Shown piece by piece: positions 62,529 through 64,000 of a stretch of DNA of 64,000 nt. Numbering within the stretch: position 1 is the stretch's first letter; the number at the start of each line of letters is the position of its first letter. Source of the stretch: a virus. Both the position numbers and the translations under genes were made by a program. The notes under the pieces were generated by a model. The model made no database searches. It worked only from the letters and a program-made list of their open reading frames with translations, and had not been told where the DNA came from. The stretch lies in the IMG/VR virus record IMGVR_UViG_3300005096_000071, positions 1 to 64,000 of that record. One strand, 5' to 3'.

Positions 62529-64000
62529 ATGTCGTCCCAAGTCCGTAGACTCATCGAGAATACCCGCGAGCGCCTCATTTCCTCGGATATCAACGATATC
62601 CAGGCGCTCGCGCACCGTGCCATGATCGAGATGGGGGCCGCGCTGCTGATCGGCGATCTGTTCGGTGCGGCGACGCCGGCGAGCGGCGTGCTCGGCGGTT
62701 TCTTGGTCGACACCAACAACCCCGTCTCGATGCTCCTCTCGGTAAGTCCCGGGATCGCGCTGCTCTACCAGTCGCCAACCCCGTCGACGCTCGACAGCGA
62801 GTTTGTGTGGCTGGAGATGATCGCGGCGGCATCGCTGGACCTGACGGCCGACGTGCCAGGCGGTGCCGGAGAGACGGCGTGGATCGTCGTCGAGGTCGCC
62901 CCCGCCGACGTCCTCGAACTGTCGGACCTGCGCGACATCTGGAACCCAGCGCTCAGCACGTTCTCGCCGGTCAATGTATCGAAGCTACGAGGCAGCGCTC
63001 CGTTACTCCGGACACGTTCTGGGACAGCGACGACGGGCACGGCACTTCTGCCCGCTGGCGTGACGGGGTACATACCTCTCGCGTACGTCCTCCTCGCATT
63101 CGGAGACACGACGATCGTCGACGCTGCCGTGGTTCGCTGCCGTCCCCTTCTAGACGCCCAAAAACACGCCACGCAACAGACTGTGATCGAGGCTGGGCAA
63201 TCTAGCTTCGTGACGGGTGGTGGACTATCAACATCCGACCCGTTCGCCACCGGCAATGCGGTTGAGATCCACGACTGCCGCGCGATCCTAAACGGGATCC
63301 CCGCGCGATGCAGCGGCGGACTCAATCTAGACTCCAGGACCTATGAGACCGGTCAGACCTTTGGGGCCGACGTCGATAGCGTCTCAACGCCGGTCTACGT
63401 CTATATGATCGCGCCACCATTCCCTACGGGTTACGACCCGCTGGCGCCGCGTGAGCTGGCGTTTTTGCTGTGGGAGAAAAACATCCTGAGCACGGGCGGC
63501 GGCGGCGGCAATGCGATGTCCGCCCTCGGGGTCGAGGACGGTTATGCGCGCAACTGCCTCACAATGATCTCGACGACGGGACCGGAGGGTATTGTCGGCG
63601 ACCACAGGAACACGCGCGGGCCTCACCCTGACACCGACACCGGGTTAGTGATCGCGACGGGAACCCCATGGGGAGCAGCAGCGACGACGGTCGACAGCGT
63701 CTATGTGGGTGCATGCTCTCACTCAACCGCGAGCCCGAACGCGTCGCTTGGCCAGGAGTACCTCGGCGCTGGTATCTGCAAGTGGGCGTCACAGACTCAG
63801 GCCGAGCGCCCACTTGTCGACTACACCGCGAACCAGGGCGCCAGTGATCACGCCCCGTTTGAGTACCCCGATCCGTCTGCCGGGACCGACCCGGACATCG
63901 CCCCCTCGACTGCCGACATGGCGTGGATGCAGCTCGGGAGCACTGACGGGGCTTCAGCGGTTGCAGGTGTAGAAGTCGCCGAACAGTCTGCAACTGGTAC
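62529..64000 (+). CDS. tail fibre or baseplate-attached protein (incomplete)
   Basis: Starts ATG 62529 with AGGAG 4-8 nt upstream and is open to the window end (490 codons). MSSQVRRLIENTRERLISSD, helical start; then beta-rich (TAWIVVEVAPADVLELSDLR, SGLNLDSRTYETGQTFGADV). RFDSR-like fibre composition increases towards the end. Position after wedge proteins suggests a proximal tail fibre or short-fibre protein. Its C-terminus is beyond the window. Confidence 0.6.
   Translation, partial: MSSQVRRLIENTRERLISSDINDIQALAHRAMIEMGAALLIGDLFGAATPASGVLGGFLVDTNNPVSMLLSVSPGIALLYQSPTPSTLDSEFVWLEMIAAASLDLTADVPGGAGETAWIVVEVAPADVLELSDLRDIWNPALSTFSPVNVSKLRGSAPLLRTRSGTATTGTALLPAGVTGYIPLAYVLLAFGDTTIVDAAVVRCRPLLDAQKHATQQTVIEAGQSSFVTGGGLSTSDPFATGNAVEIHDCRAILNGIPARCSGGLNLDSRTYETGQTFGADVDSVSTPVYVYMIAPPFPTGYDPLAPRELAFLLWEKNILSTGGGGGNAMSALGVEDGYARNCLTMISTTGPEGIVGDHRNTRGPHPDTDTGLVIATGTPWGAAATTVDSVYVGACSHSTASPNASLGQEYLGAGICKWASQTQAERPLVDYTANQGASDHAPFEYPDPSAGTDPDIAPSTADMAWMQLGSTDGASAVAGVEVAEQSATG

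Overview
The window is part of the genome of a GC-rich, double-stranded DNA tailed phage with a contractile tail (myovirus morphology). The evidence is a tail sheath / tail tube pair, a tape measure protein, and a full baseplate run: LysM-tailed protein, hub, spike, gp25-like and two J/wedge-like proteins. The genome continues past both ends. The host is not shown directly. Two lipoproteins, especially an esterase-like one with a Ser/Gly/Asp-rich linker, resemble secreted proteins of myxobacteria (Nannocystis/Plesiocystis type), so a Myxococcota host is my best guess; it is an inference.

Layout. 1-8.66 kb (+): scaffold with a 22-Asp run, major capsid protein, small head/neck proteins and a 1140-aa repeat-built fibre-like protein. 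8.66-15.97 kb (-): tRNAs and about 20 very small accessory genes. 15.99-30.3 kb (+): more small accessory genes, an SMC/RecF-like ATPase, a MazG-like protein, zinc-ribbon proteins and lipoproteins, interrupted by a 593-aa virion-like protein on the - strand. 30.3-37.46 kb: mixed strands, then a leftward operon with two tRNAs, a PTH2-like ORF, a myxobacterial-looking esterase and an ASCH protein. 37.5-42.1 kb (+): neck/terminator, sheath, tube. 42.1-49.0 kb (-): a metabolic/moron block inserted between tube and tail chaperone, with thymidylate synthase, DUF1643, an IbrB-like ParB protein, an IbrA-like PAPS-reductase protein and a HAD nucleotidase. 49.1-64 kb (+): tail chaperone pair, tape measure and baseplate, ending inside an incomplete gene.

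The most striking feature is a repeated promoter-operator-start cassette of about 55 bp, seen 18 times between 10.7 and 48.2 kb on both strands. It has two GTGCAC/GTGTAC half-sites about 28-30 bp apart, a -35-like TTGCAN, a -10-like TACNNT and, nearly always exactly 9 nt further on, the ATG of a small gene in the context GAGCAATGAC. The geometry predicts nearly leaderless mRNAs. Several late genes also have TANNNT boxes 6-7 nt before their start, while the highly expressed capsid, sheath and tube genes have Shine-Dalgarno sites. I read the cassette set as a phage-wide regulon linking accessory genes, the IbrAB-like operon and the ATPase.

The accessory region also has many apparent frame breaks, an in-frame TGA, and two tRNAs with altered anticodon loops. 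These may be decay, recoding or residual sequence errors, and they need read-level checking.
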